From contig JBAUTF010000253.1 of NCBI GenBank assembly GCA_049582065.1, forward strand, positions 1 through 17,546: 17,546 bases of DNA. Direction: 5' to 3'. A program made the translations under genes and the position numbers. The notes below the pieces were generated by a model. It worked only from the letters and a program-made list of their open reading frames with translations. It had not been told where the DNA came from and made no database searches. Below, piece by piece: positions 17,140-17,546 of the stretch (position 1 is the stretch's first letter; every line of letters starts with the position of its first letter). Source of the stretch: DATKSS01 sp049582065. Its GTDB lineage: Bacteria; Chloroflexota; Dormibacteria; Dormibacterales; Dormibacteraceae.

Positions 17140-17546
17140 TCACAACCTCCGCTATCGCCCTGTCGATTAGCTTGCGCTGCGTGTCATCGTCAAGCGTCTC
17201 GCCGATCACCTTCTCAGTGGCGGCAACCACCAGCTCGGAGACCTCTCTGCGAACCGACCGGACGGCCTCATCGCGCTCCGTCTCGATCTCCTTGCGCGCC
17301 GCCTCGACGGTCCGCCTTGATTCCTCCTCCGCCTTCTGCCGCAGCTCCTGGCGCAGCTGCTCCCCTGACTTGTTGGCCGCATCGAGAACGTTCTGCGCTG
17401 TCTTGCGGGCATCGGCCAACTTCGCCTCGGCCTCCTTGAGCCTTTCCTCGGCGTCGGCGCGTGACTGCTCCGCCTCCTTCAGCTGCTCCGCGACGACGCG
17501 CTGCCGCGCCTCCGCCAGTCTGACGATCTCCGGATAGACATAGCGC
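17120..17546 (-). CDS. atpF: ATP synthase F0 b subunit, partial (N-terminus outside window)
   Basis: The frame is open to the window edge and gives the last 141 residues. It begins RYVYPEIVRLAEARQRVVAE, which fits the segment just after the membrane helix of a b subunit. A long Glu/Lys/Arg/Ala-rich coiled coil follows (for example EAEQSRADAEERLKEAEAKL), and then the conserved C-terminal SELVVAATEKVIGETLDDDTQ region that contacts delta. The membrane anchor and start codon lie beyond base 17546. A TTG at 17419 is only an internal Leu. The b subunit is the peripheral stalk that holds alpha-beta still against the rotor. Its 3' end overlaps atpH by 20 bases. Confidence 0.93.
   Translation of the reverse strand, partial: RYVYPEIVRLAEARQRVVAEQLKEAEQSRADAEERLKEAEAKLADARKTAQNVLDAANKSGEQLRQELRQKAEEESRRTVEAARKEIETERDEAVRSVRREVSELVVAATEKVIGETLDDDTQRKLIDRAIAEVVSGDGSR

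Overview
This is a 17.5 kb window of high-GC bacterial DNA with very tight gene packing. Most starts are GTG or TTG, and many genes overlap by a few bases. No single marker fixes the taxon. A Bacillus-like order of atp genes, then murA, then an mreB/mbl-type gene, together with an Asp-type (fosfomycin-insensitive) MurA, polyprenol-phosphate sugar synthases and a Flp-type pilin, suggests an uncultured soil-type member of the Terrabacteria (Chloroflexota/Dormibacterota- or Actinobacteriota-like). That placement is inference.

Right half (about 8660-17546, all minus strand). Reading in the direction of transcription, the order is atpF (cut by the window edge), atpH, atpA, atpG, atpD, atpC, murA, mreB and a GT4 glycosyltransferase. 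Gaps run from a 20-base overlap to 31 bases, so this looks like one long transcript joining the F1 part of the ATP synthase to peptidoglycan precursor synthesis, the elongasome cytoskeleton and a sugar transferase. The alpha and beta subunits carry unusual P-loop substitutions.

Middle (about 2190-8651). This is a glycan assembly region. It holds a plus-strand GT4 gene that converges on the minus-strand GT4; a minus-strand set of TagA/WecG-family transferase, ALG5-like polyprenyl-phosphate glucosyltransferase, DPM1-like polyprenol-phosphate mannose synthase and a GT-C-like membrane protein; and a plus-strand pair of an ICMT/PEMT-like membrane methyltransferase and a second GT-C-like membrane protein. 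The two GT-C-like genes converge and share a CTAG that supplies both stop codons. The set could make polyprenol-linked sugar donors in the cytoplasm and use them outside the membrane. The acceptor is unknown.

Left end (1-1290, minus strand). A 58-residue Flp-type prepilin with a near-perfect Shine-Dalgarno site is followed by a strong hairpin terminator and then cpaB. This is probably the edge of a Tad/Flp pilus locus continuing left of the window.

Two copies of a GC-rich palindromic interspersed element lie at about 5221-5268 and 9757-9842. Each falls at the 5' end of a glycosyltransferase-type gene and appears to be translated. No tRNA, rRNA, CRISPR array, insertion sequence or phage gene was seen. 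No stretch above 300 bases lacks a gene.
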